The translations under genes were made by a program, and so were the position numbers. The notes below the pieces were generated by a model. That model had not been told where the DNA came from. It did no database searches and saw nothing but the letters and a program-made list of their open reading frames with translations. DNA of 64,000 bases, taken from DASSSY01 sp035708205 (lineage in GTDB: Bacteria; Bacteroidota; Bacteroidia; Chitinophagales; Chitinophagaceae). Of the stretch, positions 1-8,875 are shown one piece after another. Where the stretch lies: positions 179,781-243,780 of the forward strand of contig DASSSY010000003.1 of the NCBI GenBank assembly GCA_035708205.1, in the 5' to 3' direction. Within the stretch, counting starts at the first letter, position 1; every line of letters begins with the position of its first letter.

Positions 1-1
1 T

Positions 2-892
2 CCTAAGCACGAACAGGGCGCCGCACTGGTCAATGATGCGGCTATGGGAGAAAATTACGAATACCAGGTTTTTTATGGTTTAAGGCAGAATGCGGTCATT
101 GCCAAAAACCTGAAAACGGATTGGGATATCGCCTTTGAAAACGGCGATGAAGGCTTTCATGTTATTCTGAACAGTTCAAAATTTATGGCCGCGTTCAACA
201 CGCATAAGGCCCAAATGCAGGCCATAACAGATACTTCAGGCTTCGGAAAAGGCCTGAAGTATGATAAATCTGACGGCGATCCGGATTCTACGGCTATCGG
301 TGACTGGCGCCCCGAAAAGCCGGTATATCTTATTGAACGGGGTACGGATGGCAATGCCCATCCCATCGGTTTCGTCAAATTACAAATTAATGCCGTTGAT
401 GCAAACGGTTATGACATATCTTTCCAAAGCCTTTCGGGAGGCCCGGAGATCCATGCCCGCATCGCCAAAAAAGAGGGCTATACTTACACCTACTTTTCTT
501 TTGATGACAACGGGAAAACAGTTTCCGTAGCGCCCCCGGATAATGAATGGGACCTGTGCTTTACACAATATACCGTGAAGATCCCCATTCCGTATTTAGT
601 AACGGGCGTATTGCTCAATCCCCGGCAAACCGCCGCGGTCATGGATTCCATGATCTCTTTCGATAAGATAGACCTGGCCTATGCCCAACGGAAAACATTT
701 TCCGGTTCGGAAGACGTGATCGGCTACGATTGGAAAACTTATGATTTTGATGCCGGGTCCTACACCGTTGATGCCAATATGAATTACATTATTCAAACGC
801 AGGACGGCGCTTTTTACAAATTGCATTTTATTGATTTCTACAATAGCCAGGGCGTCAAGGGATACCCGAAATGGGAATTTAGTCAACTTTAA
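2..892 (+). CDS. hmuY: HmuY-family haem-binding protein (5' partial)
   Basis: The reading frame is open to the left edge, so the gene begins outside the window; the ATG at 44 is probably an internal methionine because residues before it fit the family (a signal peptide and lipobox would lie further upstream). HmuY proteins are surface or periplasmic haem binders with an all-beta fold. The visible part has the family pattern of paired segments such as TDWDIAFENGDEGFHVILNSS near the N-terminus and WDLCFTQYTVKI in the second half, each a 'W-D-L-x-F' strand. It ends 24 bp before a haem-type ABC transporter, which supports haem capture and delivery. Family assignment rests on sequence pattern and context; ligand residues cannot be verified here. 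Confidence 0.8.
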   Translation, partial: PKHEQGAALVNDAAMGENYEYQVFYGLRQNAVIAKNLKTDWDIAFENGDEGFHVILNSSKFMAAFNTHKAQMQAITDTSGFGKGLKYDKSDGDPDSTAIGDWRPEKPVYLIERGTDGNAHPIGFVKLQINAVDANGYDISFQSLSGGPEIHARIAKKEGYTYTYFSFDDNGKTVSVAPPDNEWDLCFTQYTVKIPIPYLVTGVLLNPRQTAAVMDSMISFDKIDLAYAQRKTFSGSEDVIGYDWKTYDFDAGSYTVDANMNYIIQTQDGAFYKLHFIDFYNSQGVKGYPKWEFSQL

Positions 893-915
893 AAAACAAC
901 AAAAACAAACAACCA

Positions 916-1785
916 ATGAAAAAAATCAGCAGCATAATGGCCATCGCCCTTTTTGTGCCCACTTTATTCTCCTGTAATAACGCCACAGATAAAAAGAACG
1001 GTAACGATACTTCCCCCAAAGAAAGGATCGTGTCGTTGAATGGCGCGGTTACCGAGATCATCAGCGACCTGGGACATGAAAAAGAATTAGTCGGCCGGGA
1101 CATAACCAGCACTTATCCTGAATGGGTCAAAGATTCCGTCAAAGATTTAGGGCATGTCCGTTCCATTTCCATTGAATCCGTTTTAGCGCTGAACCCCACA
1201 CTTATCCTGGCTTCCGATAAGGATTTACCGCCTGCGATCGACGAAAAGCTGAAAAGCTCTGGCATTAAATTCAAAGTGTTCCACCAGGATTTTTCAGTGG
1301 ACGGTACCAAACAGCTGATCGGGGAAGTGGCACAGTTCATCGGCGATGATAGCGCCCAAAACCTCCAAACAAAAATCGATTCGGAATTGAGCAAAGTCCG
1401 GACCTTTTCAACAAAACCGAAGGTATTGTTCATTTATGCCAGAGGTGCGGGCACCATGATGGTGGCCGGTGCCAACACACCCATGGAGAGCATGATTAGC
1501 CTGGCCGGCGGCGAAAATGCCGCAGTAGGCATTACCGATTTCAAACCCTTAACACCGGAAGCCCTGGTCAACAGCAACCCGGACGTCATCCTGCTTTTTG
1601 ACAGCGGCCTGCAAAGCCTGGGCGGCATTGACGGGCTGCTGAAGGTTCCGGGAGTGGCACAAACCGCCGCCGGGAAAAACAAAGCGGTGATTACCATGGA
1701 CGGCGGTCTGCTGGCCGACTTCGGCCCGCGCCTTGGCGAAGCTGCGGTTACCTTAAACAGCTTGCTGGCAAAATATGCGCAATAA
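916..1785 (+). CDS. hmuT: Haem ABC transporter substrate-binding lipoprotein
   Basis: Periplasmic binding protein of the BtuF/HmuT (cluster A, PF01497) family that hands haem to the permease encoded next. A lipoprotein signal with lipobox LFSC (Cys20) anchors it. The mature part starts with the usual KERIVSLNGAVTEIISDLG segment and carries the second-lobe motif ARGAGTMMVAGANTPMESMI, typical of HmuT. At 289 residues it is normal length. It lies 24 bp after hmuY and overlaps the permease gene by 11 bp, so an operon is very likely. A cobalamin-binding paralogue is the main alternative, but HmuY upstream and ChaN downstream favour haem. Confidence 0.88.
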   Translation: MKKISSIMAIALFVPTLFSCNNATDKKNGNDTSPKERIVSLNGAVTEIISDLGHEKELVGRDITSTYPEWVKDSVKDLGHVRSISIESVLALNPTLILASDKDLPPAIDEKLKSSGIKFKVFHQDFSVDGTKQLIGEVAQFIGDDSAQNLQTKIDSELSKVRTFSTKPKVLFIYARGAGTMMVAGANTPMESMISLAGGENAAVGITDFKPLTPEALVNSNPDVILLFDSGLQSLGGIDGLLKVPGVAQTAAGKNKAVITMDGGLLADFGPRLGEAAVTLNSLLAKYAQ

Positions 1786-2809
1786 ACTGACCATTTACCT
1801 ATTATCAGGGGGATTAGCGCTATTACTCTTAGCGCTAATTTCTTTGTATTCAGGGGTCTACCGGTTTTCAGACGCCTCTGTCTGGAAAATACTGATGCAA
1901 GGCCTCAGCAATCCTGCCGCCATTGCTCCGGGTGATCATTATGTCCTGTTCAGCCTTCGGCTGCCCCGTATGGTCATGGCGATGCTGATCGGCAGTGCGC
2001 TGGCGGTTTCCGGCACCTGCCTCCAGGGCATGTTCAAAAACCCTCTGGCCACACCGTCTCTGGTCGGGATCACTTCCGGGGCTTCCCTGTTCGCAGCGCT
2101 CGCCATTGTTCTCGGGGCGGGGCTCAAAGCTTTCCTGCCCGAAATGCTGCAATATTCATTGATCAGCATCATGGCCTTTTTAGGTGCCATCCTGACCATG
2201 ACGTTAGTATATCGCATTTCCAATACCAACGGCAAAACCAATATTGTCATCATGCTCCTGGCGGGTGTCGCCATTTCAGCTTTAGCCGGCGCGGTTACCG
2301 GATTTTTAACCTACCTGACCAGGGAAGAGCAATTGCGGGATCTGGCCTTCTGGACATTAGGCAGCCTTGGCGGCGCCAGCTGGGTGAAGAATGGTATTCT
2401 GACCGTTGTGGTGACGGTTTCTTTTGTGCTGCTCATCAATAAAGGCAAAGCCCTGAATGCCATGATGCTGGGTGAAAAGGACGCGGCGCACCTAGGTATC
2501 CCGGTTGAAAAGCTGAAAAAGCAAATTGTTATCCTGGCCGCCCTGATGGTCGGCACCTGCGTGGCCTTTGCCGGCGCCATCGGCTTCATCGGATTGATTG
2601 TCCCTTATATTTTAAGGCTGATCTTTAAATCGGATTATCGTATAATTTTGCCTTTATCGGCAATTTTGGGCAGTATCTTGCTGCTTTGCGCCGATACGGT
2701 CAGCCGAACCATTGTTCCGCCGGCAGAGATACCGATCGGTATCCTGACGGCATTCATGGGCGCCCCGGTGTTCATTGCCATCCTGGTTCGGTTTAAAAAG
2801 TCTATGTAA
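1775..2809 (+). CDS. hmuU: Haem ABC transporter permease (FecCD family)
   Basis: Inner-membrane permease of the FecCD/BtuC family, 344 residues with about ten hydrophobic segments. Characteristic stretches are LRLPRMVMAMLIGSALAVSG near residue 60, the GxxxQ-type GTCLQGMFKNPLATPSLVG segment, and FAGAIGFIGLIVPYILRL near the C-terminus, which forms the coupling helix region contacting the ATPase. The start codon lies inside the end of hmuT, giving translational coupling. It should form a U2V2 complex with the next gene product and move haem into the cytoplasm. Confidence 0.9.
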   Translation: MRNKLTIYLLSGGLALLLLALISLYSGVYRFSDASVWKILMQGLSNPAAIAPGDHYVLFSLRLPRMVMAMLIGSALAVSGTCLQGMFKNPLATPSLVGITSGASLFAALAIVLGAGLKAFLPEMLQYSLISIMAFLGAILTMTLVYRISNTNGKTNIVIMLLAGVAISALAGAVTGFLTYLTREEQLRDLAFWTLGSLGGASWVKNGILTVVVTVSFVLLINKGKALNAMMLGEKDAAHLGIPVEKLKKQIVILAALMVGTCVAFAGAIGFIGLIVPYILRLIFKSDYRIILPLSAILGSILLLCADTVSRTIVPPAEIPIGILTAFMGAPVFIAILVRFKKSM

Positions 2810-2816
2810 TTTGTTT

Positions 2817-3611
2817 ATGATAAAGGCTCAGAATATTTCTTTTGCTCACCGGAAGTTCCGCATTTTAGACCAGGTGGACCTGTCGGTAGGAAATCATGAG
2901 CTGCTCGTCATCGTTGGCCCCAACGGCGCGGGAAAATCCACCCTGTTAAGCCTTTTAGCCAATGAGACGGAGAGCAATGAAGAAACTATTTTTTTTAAAG
3001 ATAAGCGGTTCAGCGAATGGTCATCAAAAGCGCTGGCGGTTCATAAGGCAAAGTTTTCCCAGCAAAACAACGCCGACATCCCGCTACCGGCCAAAGATAT
3101 TGTGCTGATGGGGCGTTATCCTTATTTTAATTCCAGCCCGGGAAGGGAAGACCTACAGGTCGTGGCCGATATGATGAAGGCAACGGAAGTGGCGCATCTG
3201 GCGGAACGCAATTATAACGCGCTTTCGGGCGGTGAGAAACAGCGGGTCCACCTGGCCCGTGTTCTGGCGCAGCTACAAAACGATATTGAACATAAGCTCG
3301 CCTTTTTTGATGAGCCTTTGAACAACCTGGACATTAAACATCAGTTCAATATCCTGAATACGATCAGGCAATTTACCCGAAAAGGAAATTCCGCTATCAT
3401 AGTCCTGCATGACCTCAACCTGGCAGCCCAGTTCGCGGATAACGTCCTGCTGCTGAAAAACGGAAAAGTGGTGGCCCATGGCCGGCCGCAAGTCGTGTTT
3501 ACCGAAGCCGTTATCCGGGAAACCTATAATTTCCCCTGCACCATTTGTCCCAACCCCATTACTAAAAACCCGATGATAATTTTTGGCATTCAAAGGAATT
3601 CAAATACTTAA
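2817..3611 (+). CDS. hmuV: Haem ABC transporter ATP-binding protein
   Basis: ATPase subunit of the haem importer, 264 residues when started at the ATG at 2817; the frame is open further upstream but MIKAQNISFAHRK is the natural N-terminus. Walker A is GPNGAGKST, the ABC signature is ALSGGEKQRV, and Walker B is LAFFDEPLNNLD, followed by the switch His in VLHDLNLA. The start lies 7 bp after the permease stop. An unusually long spacer within the signature region (LARVLAQLQNDIEHKLAF) is typical of HmuV proteins. Confidence 0.9.
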   Translation: MIKAQNISFAHRKFRILDQVDLSVGNHELLVIVGPNGAGKSTLLSLLANETESNEETIFFKDKRFSEWSSKALAVHKAKFSQQNNADIPLPAKDIVLMGRYPYFNSSPGREDLQVVADMMKATEVAHLAERNYNALSGGEKQRVHLARVLAQLQNDIEHKLAFFDEPLNNLDIKHQFNILNTIRQFTRKGNSAIIVLHDLNLAAQFADNVLLLKNGKVVAHGRPQVVFTEAVIRETYNFPCTICPNPITKNPMIIFGIQRNSNT

Positions 3612-3635
3612 AGTCATTTTCAAAAAAATAAAGAC

Positions 3636-4520
3636 ATGAAGAAAGTCATTCTTTTCACCCTTGCGGCGCTGCTGCTTTCCGTTCCGTTTTCCCACGCACA
3701 GGAACTGAGGGCCTACCGGGTCTATAATGGAAAAGGTAAAGCCGTTTCGTTTGCTAAAATGATCAAAAAGCTCAGCAGGTATGACATTATCCTGTTCGGG
3801 GAGCTTCATAACAATTCCATTAATCACTGGCTGGAGCTTAAAACCGCTGAGGCTTTATACCGGCAAACAGGCGGCAACCTTATGCTGGGAGCGGAAATGT
3901 TTGAAAGGGATAACCAGGACGCCATCAACCGTTACCTGGACGGTCGTACGGACAGCCATCAATTGGCGGAAGAAGCCAGGCTGTGGCCAAATTTCAAAAC
4001 GGATTATCAACCCTTGCTGGATTTCACCCGGCAACATCATTTGCAATTTGTGGCGACCAATATTCCCCGGCGGTATGCGGCTATCGTGGCCAAATACGGC
4101 ATGGATAGCCTGAACAAATTGCCCGATACCGAAAAAAAGTACATGGCCAGATTACCCGTTAAAGTAGATTTAGCCACGCCGGGATATAAGGAAATGGAAG
4201 CCCTGATGAAGGAGCATGCCGGCGACAAGGTGATGAATTTCATCAGCGCCCAGGCCGTAAAAGATGCGACCATGGCTGAGTCTATTGATAACAGCCGGAA
4301 AAAAGGCGTGGTATTCCTGCACATCAACGGTAATTATCACAGCAAAGAACACGGCGGCATTTACTGGTACCTGGTGAAGGAAAAAAAATGGCTGCAGAGC
4401 CTGAAGGTGGCGGTCATCTCTGTTGACCTGTCGGACAGCGACCGGCTGACCCTACCTGGTGGCGCTCACCTGACCGAATTTAATATTGTTCTGCCTGAAA
4501 ACATGACAGCCACCTATTAA
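3636..4520 (+). CDS. ChaN family haem-binding protein
   Basis: Exported 294-residue protein of the ChaN/haem-binding uptake family (PF04187-like). A signal peptide ends near residue 22 (PFSHAQ). The family hallmark FGELHNNSINHWLE sits near residue 50, and LGAEMFERDNQ follows. A central LDFTRQHHLQFVATNIPRR segment and VVFLHINGNYHSKEHGG near the C-terminus are also family-like. ChaN of Campylobacter binds cofacial haem pairs. The gene is 24 bp after hmuV in the same direction, so it looks like the last gene of the haem operon. It may store haem or pass it on; there is no lipobox here, so it is likely soluble in the periplasm. Confidence 0.82.
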   Translation: MKKVILFTLAALLLSVPFSHAQELRAYRVYNGKGKAVSFAKMIKKLSRYDIILFGELHNNSINHWLELKTAEALYRQTGGNLMLGAEMFERDNQDAINRYLDGRTDSHQLAEEARLWPNFKTDYQPLLDFTRQHHLQFVATNIPRRYAAIVAKYGMDSLNKLPDTEKKYMARLPVKVDLATPGYKEMEALMKEHAGDKVMNFISAQAVKDATMAESIDNSRKKGVVFLHINGNYHSKEHGGIYWYLVKEKKWLQSLKVAVISVDLSDSDRLTLPGGAHLTEFNIVLPENMTATY

Positions 4521-4573
4521 TTCTGAAAATCAGGGTCTCCTTGATAAGCATTAAGGGAGGACCAATCATTCTT

Positions 4574-4957
4574 TCAATTTGAAATACCATAATAGTATAA
4601 CAATACCGATATGGTCACCCTAAGGATAATATTACCGGTTATTTTAAGGCTGAGATGATCATGGACAATGGCAAAGCCTTCAAGAGCGCCTGTGGCCAGG
4701 TGAAAAATAATAAAGGAGGTCACGATAATTTTTAAGGCCTGCCGGTCTTTGATCCTGGCGCTGAAAAACGACAGGTAAGCGATACCTGTTTCCGCCGCTC
4801 CCAGGAAATAGCTCAGAAGATAGGCCTCCGGCGGGAGCCGGATACCTACAGTTCCGGGGATCGCTTTTGGAGCAAGGATCAACACCATGCCGGCCGCCGG
4901 GGTCACCAGCGCGTGGACGATCAATAAAACTTTGATATTTGATTTTATCGCGGTCAT
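4574..4957 (-). CDS. Small four-helix membrane protein, function unknown
   Basis: 127 residues, almost all in four hydrophobic segments (roughly residues 10-32, 45-62, 75-95 and 105-124). Charged residues sit only in the short connecting loops (RIKDRQALK). No catalytic motif is visible. It resembles the many short hypothetical membrane proteins of Bacteroidota that recall DUF4345-like or DoxX-like folds, but I cannot assign a family. It converges on chaN and lies downstream of the GldE-like gene on its own strand, separated from it by about 80 bp, so it may be expressed alone or in read-through. Confidence 0.6.
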   Translation of the reverse strand: MTAIKSNIKVLLIVHALVTPAAGMVLILAPKAIPGTVGIRLPPEAYLLSYFLGAAETGIAYLSFFSARIKDRQALKIIVTSFIIFHLATGALEGFAIVHDHLSLKITGNIILRVTISVLLYYYGISN

Positions 4958-5036
4958 TCAGTTTAATGCCAGGCCTCGCCGCAGCGGGAAACGCCAAAGG
5001 GACCATTCCGGAATGAGGGCGCATCAATATCAGGGG

Positions 5037-6365
5037 CTATTCCTTCTCCGCTCTGATCTGCGCCACCTTAACCTTGCTGATACGCAATTTCTCAATCGCC
5101 AGAACGGTAAATTCAAAATCGGCAAAGCTGATGCATTCGTTGATGGTCGGGAATTTCCCGGCAATTTCCAGGACAAGCCCTGCCAGGGAGTCGCTTTCTC
5201 CCCGTGTATTGTCAAAATAATCAAAGGACACGCCCATGATGCGGCAGATGTCGTTAATGAGCATTTTCCCTTCAAAAATAAACGTATGGTCGTCTATCTT
5301 GCGATAATTCAATTCTTCTTCGTCAAATTCATCTTTAATATCGCCGATAATTTCTTCCATGATATCTTCCAGGGTAATAATGCCGGAAGTGCCGCCGAAC
5401 TCATCGACCACAACGGCAAAATGGTTTTTCTTTTGCTGGAATTCCCGCAGCAGATCTTCGATCAGCTTATGCTGATGCACAAAATATACCGGCCGGATCA
5501 GGGTATGCCAATCGAAATCTTCCAGCTCAATAAACGGCAAAAAATCCTTGGTATGGATCATGCCGGTAATTTCATCAATATTGTTCCGGTAGACCGGCAT
5601 GCGCGAGTAACCCGATGCCACCATCTTATCCCGGACCTTATCATAGGTCCAGCTTTCCCTGACGCTGTGAATATCCAGGCGGGGATGCATGATTTGCTTG
5701 ACGGTAATCTTACCAAACTTTAAAATCCCCCTGAAGATATCCACTTCTTCCCGGGTAGCCGTGTGTCCAAGGCTCAGCTCAACAGCCTGCTCAAATTCCC
5801 GGCTGTCCGATTCCACCATTTGCCGCCTGGCCATCTTGGCCACTTTATATTCCCTGGAATCCACCAGCAAATTGATAAACGGCCTCATCATGCCCTGCAA
5901 CGCCACAACTACCGGCGCTGAAAAAAGCACCAGACGCACATTGTTCTCCCGGGCATAAACTTTCGGCAATATCTCGCCGAACAGCAGCAGGCAAAGCATA
6001 ATGCTTACCAGGATAATCAGGAAGGACAATAAGGGATTGCTGCGCTCCGGTACAAAAAAATGAACGAAAAAATTAGCCACAATAATAATGGCAATGGATA
6101 AAATGTATTTTGCCGCCCGAAGGGTGGCCACCAGCAGGTCAGGTTGCTCAAGCAGCCGGATCGCCTGGCGGGAGCCGGCATGCTCCTTGGTTTTTAAATA
6201 ATTAATATCCTTAGCCTTTAAGGTGAAAAACGCCACCTCTGCGCCGGCGGCAATGGCCATAATAAACAGCAGGGTCAAAATCAGCACCAGGAAAGCGGTG
6301 GCATTGGTAGCCAGCATATTTAACGGTGTGTCTGCAAGTAAGGTAAGCTGTATCGTTTCGGCCAT
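5037..6365 (-). CDS. gldE: GldE-like CNNM/CBS/CorC_HlyC membrane protein
   Basis: 442 residues in the order: CNNM (DUF21) transmembrane domain with four hydrophobic segments (about 1-190, including GAEVAFFTLKAKDI), a CBS pair (about 215-345, including MHPRLDIHSVRESW and VVDEFGGTSGIITLEDIMEE), and a C-terminal CorC_HlyC domain ending at AEKE. The IFRGILKFGKITVKQIM segment and the phrase EDFDWHTLIRPVYFVHQHKLI match the gliding-motility GldE subgroup better than generic HlyC/CorC. GldE works with GldD in Bacteroidota gliding/T9SS biology; gldD is not next to it here. A generic CorC-type Mg/Co transporter-like role cannot be excluded. Confidence 0.75.
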   Translation of the reverse strand: MAETIQLTLLADTPLNMLATNATAFLVLILTLLFIMAIAAGAEVAFFTLKAKDINYLKTKEHAGSRQAIRLLEQPDLLVATLRAAKYILSIAIIIVANFFVHFFVPERSNPLLSFLIILVSIMLCLLLFGEILPKVYARENNVRLVLFSAPVVVALQGMMRPFINLLVDSREYKVAKMARRQMVESDSREFEQAVELSLGHTATREEVDIFRGILKFGKITVKQIMHPRLDIHSVRESWTYDKVRDKMVASGYSRMPVYRNNIDEITGMIHTKDFLPFIELEDFDWHTLIRPVYFVHQHKLIEDLLREFQQKKNHFAVVVDEFGGTSGIITLEDIMEEIIGDIKDEFDEEELNYRKIDDHTFIFEGKMLINDICRIMGVSFDYFDNTRGESDSLAGLVLEIAGKFPTINECISFADFEFTVLAIEKLRISKVKVAQIRAEKE

Positions 6366-6402
6366 ATATCGTTCGCGTCTGCAATCAATTTATTTTGACA
6401 AA

Positions 6403-6431
6403 CAAATGTAACGGTTTTTCAACAAATTCAA
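6403..6431 (-). promoter_or_regulatory. Bacteroidota-type promoter of the gldE-like gene
   Basis: Read on the minus strand, a TACATTTG -7 box (TAnnTTTG consensus) lies 38 bp before the start codon. A TTG core for the -33 element is 18 bp further upstream. Both fit the known sigma-ABfr consensus. Confidence 0.55.
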
Positions 6432-6470
6432 TTGAGGTCCATTTTCATAAATTTTACCGGACGCCCGTGA

Positions 6471-7031
6471 TCAAATATCTTCTATGCTTTGCCTTTTTGC
6501 CGCTTTCATTCTTTTGTAGAAGCTGGGGGTCAGGCCGGTCTGCTTCTTAAACTGGCCAGACAAGTGCGCCACGCTACTATATCCCATCTGCCAGGCGATC
6601 TCAGAAAGGGTCAGCTCATCATATAAAAGCAGTTCTTTGACCTTTTCAATCTTTTGGGTGATCAGGTATTTTTCAATCGTGATCCCTTCCACTTCTGAAA
6701 ACAGCCGGCTGAGGTAGGTATAATCCAGGTGAAGCTCCGCGCTCAGCCAATCGGATACATTTACCGTCAACGGGTCGCCGGTGTGATGTACCAAGGTAAT
6801 AATGCAATTTTTTATTTTCTCAATGATCCTTACCCGCCGGTCGTCAATTCGCTTAAATCCAATGGCTTCCAATGCCTTATCCAGGGCAATAAATTCGTCA
6901 TCTGAAAGCCCGCCCGGCAGCTCCACTTCCCCAAGCCGGACAGCGGTTACCGGAACGCTCAATCGTTTAAAAATCTCTTCCACCGCCATGACGCAACGCA
7001 GGCAAACCATATTTTTGATATACAGCTTCAT
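6471..7031 (-). CDS. HMA-like metal sensor fused to AraC-type regulator
   Basis: 186 residues from the ATG at 7031, chosen because MKLYIKNMVCLRCV begins a ferredoxin-like HMA fold. Domain 1 (about 1-70) has the metal-binding pattern MVCLRC and ends GFKRIDDRRVRIIEKIK. Domain 2 (about 85-180) is an AraC double HTH with LSEIAWQMGYSSVAHLSGQF and KKQTGLTPSFYKRM. This architecture recurs in Bacteroidota beside copper ATPases and copper chaperones, so copper-responsive control is likely. Here the nearest copper ATPase is 10 kb away, so the target is not obvious. It probably acts as a cytosolic dimer at a promoter. Confidence 0.8.
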   Translation of the reverse strand: MKLYIKNMVCLRCVMAVEEIFKRLSVPVTAVRLGEVELPGGLSDDEFIALDKALEAIGFKRIDDRRVRIIEKIKNCIITLVHHTGDPLTVNVSDWLSAELHLDYTYLSRLFSEVEGITIEKYLITQKIEKVKELLLYDELTLSEIAWQMGYSSVAHLSGQFKKQTGLTPSFYKRMKAAKRQSIEDI

Positions 7032-7238
7032 AAGGGTCCCAAAAGCTAAAATTACGAACAAATTCCAGAATGGCAGCGGTTAGCTTTTTGCCGCCGGCCG
7101 TTAGCTGTGCTATAACGCATCATTTTATCAGGCCGTCACTTCATTACGCTGAAAGGGGGATTTTCAATAATTCATCCTTTACGCTTAAATTCGCCGGTAT
7201 CTCACCGGTAAAACGGGAAATTTAATTTAGTCAGGACA

Positions 7239-7880
7239 ATGAAAAAATACGCCTTTACATTATTGTGTTGTTTATTACTGCAAGGCAGCCAGGGATTGCT
7301 TTTCGGGCAGGTATTTAAGCTCATGACCAACACGGCGCTCCTGGCGGAGAGGCTAAAGGATAACGCCCATGCCGTCAAGAGCATTTCGAGTGACTTTACC
7401 CAGGAAAAGAATATGAAAATGCTCCAGGATAAAGTAAGATCGGAAGGCAAGTTTTATTTTCTACAACCCGACAAGATCCGGATCGAATATACCAGGCCCT
7501 TTCAATATTTGCTGATCATGGCCGGTGGCAACGTGATCATTAAAGACGGCAAGAAGACGACCCGGATGAACATCCGGAATAATAAAGCCATGCAATCGGT
7601 CAACCAGGTGCTCATGGACTGCATGCGGGGAACGGTCTTTTCCAACCCTGGTTTCATTTCAAGATCATGGGCTTCGGCAACACAATACCGCATTAGCCTG
7701 GCGCCAAGATCAGCCGATTTAAAAAAATATCTTACAGGTATCGATATTTATATCAATAAAACGGATCTCAATGTCACGAAGCTCGTCATGAATGAGCCCA
7801 ACGGGGACCACACCGATATGAGTTTTAGCCATACAAAAAATAATATCCCCTTACCCGATGCGTTATTTAAGGTACATTAG
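7239..7880 (+). CDS. LolA-like outer-membrane lipoprotein carrier protein
   Basis: 213 residues with a signal peptide ending near residue 24 (LLFGQ). The mature protein has LolA-fold features: SISSDFTQEKNMKMLQDKVRSEG, FYFLQPDKIRIEYTRPF and VIKDGKKTTRMNI. LolA-like proteins of this kind occur in aryl-polyene, dialkylresorcinol and flexirubin gene clusters, where they are thought to carry the lipid product to the outer membrane. The stop overlaps the start of the following lipoprotein gene by 23 bp, so the next two genes are translationally linked to it. Housekeeping LolA is the alternative; the FabZ-like partner argues for the pathway-specific type. Confidence 0.8.
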   Translation: MKKYAFTLLCCLLLQGSQGLLFGQVFKLMTNTALLAERLKDNAHAVKSISSDFTQEKNMKMLQDKVRSEGKFYFLQPDKIRIEYTRPFQYLLIMAGGNVIIKDGKKTTRMNIRNNKAMQSVNQVLMDCMRGTVFSNPGFISRSWASATQYRISLAPRSADLKKYLTGIDIYINKTDLNVTKLVMNEPNGDHTDMSFSHTKNNIPLPDALFKVH

Positions 7881-8517
7881 CTTTTTGGCCCTCCTGGCCT
7901 CATGCGGCACGCCCAAACCATTTGCCAGAGCCGGAACGGTGATCCCGGCAGCCCCGGAGAAAGTTTTAAGGCCTGCATTCGACAAGGCCCTGTACCGGTG
8001 CGAGGTCAACGGGAGATTTCTTTTTAAGGCCTTTCATCTGAGCGGCCTGCTTTTCCTTAGAAATTTCGGAGACACCACCGTCCGTGTCGTATTTCAAAAT
8101 GAAATGGGCTTAACCTATTTTGATTTCGGCTGGAACCGGCTGGACTCTTTCCGCGTATTCCACATTATAGACAAAATGAATAAGCCGGCCCTCATCCGCA
8201 CCTTACAGAAAGATTTCGAGATCATTTTGTGTAAAAACGTTCAAAGTAACACGGTAAGCCTGGTGAGCAGAAAAGGAACAGTCATGAGCCGGCATCCGTT
8301 TTATGATGGGTACTTATATTATTACCGGTCTCAGGATAACCCGTCGCAATGCTTCCAAATAGACTATGGCACGGAGAAAAAAACATTAGTCCGGTTCGGG
8401 CTTCGGCCCGCTCTGCAAATGCCGCACCCTGAGCTGCCCGATACCATTTTAATAAAGCATTACAAGGCCGGGTTCGTTATTCAACTCCATAAATTGCGAC
8501 AAAATAATGACGACTGA
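7858..8517 (+). CDS. Putative lipoprotein linked to LolA-like carrier
   Basis: 219 residues; lipobox LASC with Cys16 predicts an outer-membrane or periplasmic lipoprotein. The rest is beta-rich with FQNEMGLTYFDFGW and VLYYYRSQDN-like segments, which suggests a LolB-like or DUF3261-like barrel, but I cannot fix the family. It overlaps the LolA-like gene by 23 bp and the FabZ-like gene by 11 bp. By position it may be the LolB partner that receives the cargo from the carrier. Confidence 0.65.
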   Translation: MRYLRYISFLALLASCGTPKPFARAGTVIPAAPEKVLRPAFDKALYRCEVNGRFLFKAFHLSGLLFLRNFGDTTVRVVFQNEMGLTYFDFGWNRLDSFRVFHIIDKMNKPALIRTLQKDFEIILCKNVQSNTVSLVSRKGTVMSRHPFYDGYLYYYRSQDNPSQCFQIDYGTEKKTLVRFGLRPALQMPHPELPDTILIKHYKAGFVIQLHKLRQNNDD

Positions 8518-8875
8518 CTTCTACTATATTCAAAGACAGGAAATAAAAGACGATGAGTGTTATGCTTTGTTTTACCTGGATCCCGGGCACGCCATTTTTA
8601 AAGGGCATTTCCCGGGAAAACCGGTGCTGCCAGGCGTCTGTATGATCCATGTCATCAAAGAGCTTTTCATAAATGCCAAAGGATCAGACGCGCTCTTAAA
8701 AACCGTTCAACAGGTTAAATTTCTTGAGATCATCGTTCCGGACGAACAAACGCCGCTAACGCTCCATATGAACTGGACGATGGCCGGGCAAAATGAATGG
8801 ATGGTTCAGGCCGAACTGAAAAAAGAAGGAAAAGCCTTCTGTAAATTCAAGGGTATCTTTTCGCCCGTCGCATAA
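8507..8875 (+). CDS. FabZ-like hot-dog 3-hydroxyacyl-ACP dehydratase
   Basis: 122 residues, hot-dog fold. HAIFKGHFPGKPVLPGVCMIH near residues 25-45 is the FabZ active-site region with the catalytic His in GHFPG. The usual second catalytic Glu position is not clear, as HVIKELFI follows where FabZ has a Q-E-x2-AQ type helix. It would dehydrate 3-hydroxyacyl-ACP intermediates. Its coupling to a LolA-like carrier suggests a role in an aryl-polyene/flexirubin-type lipid and not in bulk fatty-acid synthesis. No ketosynthase, ACP or acyltransferase is present next to it. Confidence 0.75.
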   Translation: MTTDFYYIQRQEIKDDECYALFYLDPGHAIFKGHFPGKPVLPGVCMIHVIKELFINAKGSDALLKTVQQVKFLEIIVPDEQTPLTLHMNWTMAGQNEWMVQAELKKEGKAFCKFKGIFSPVA

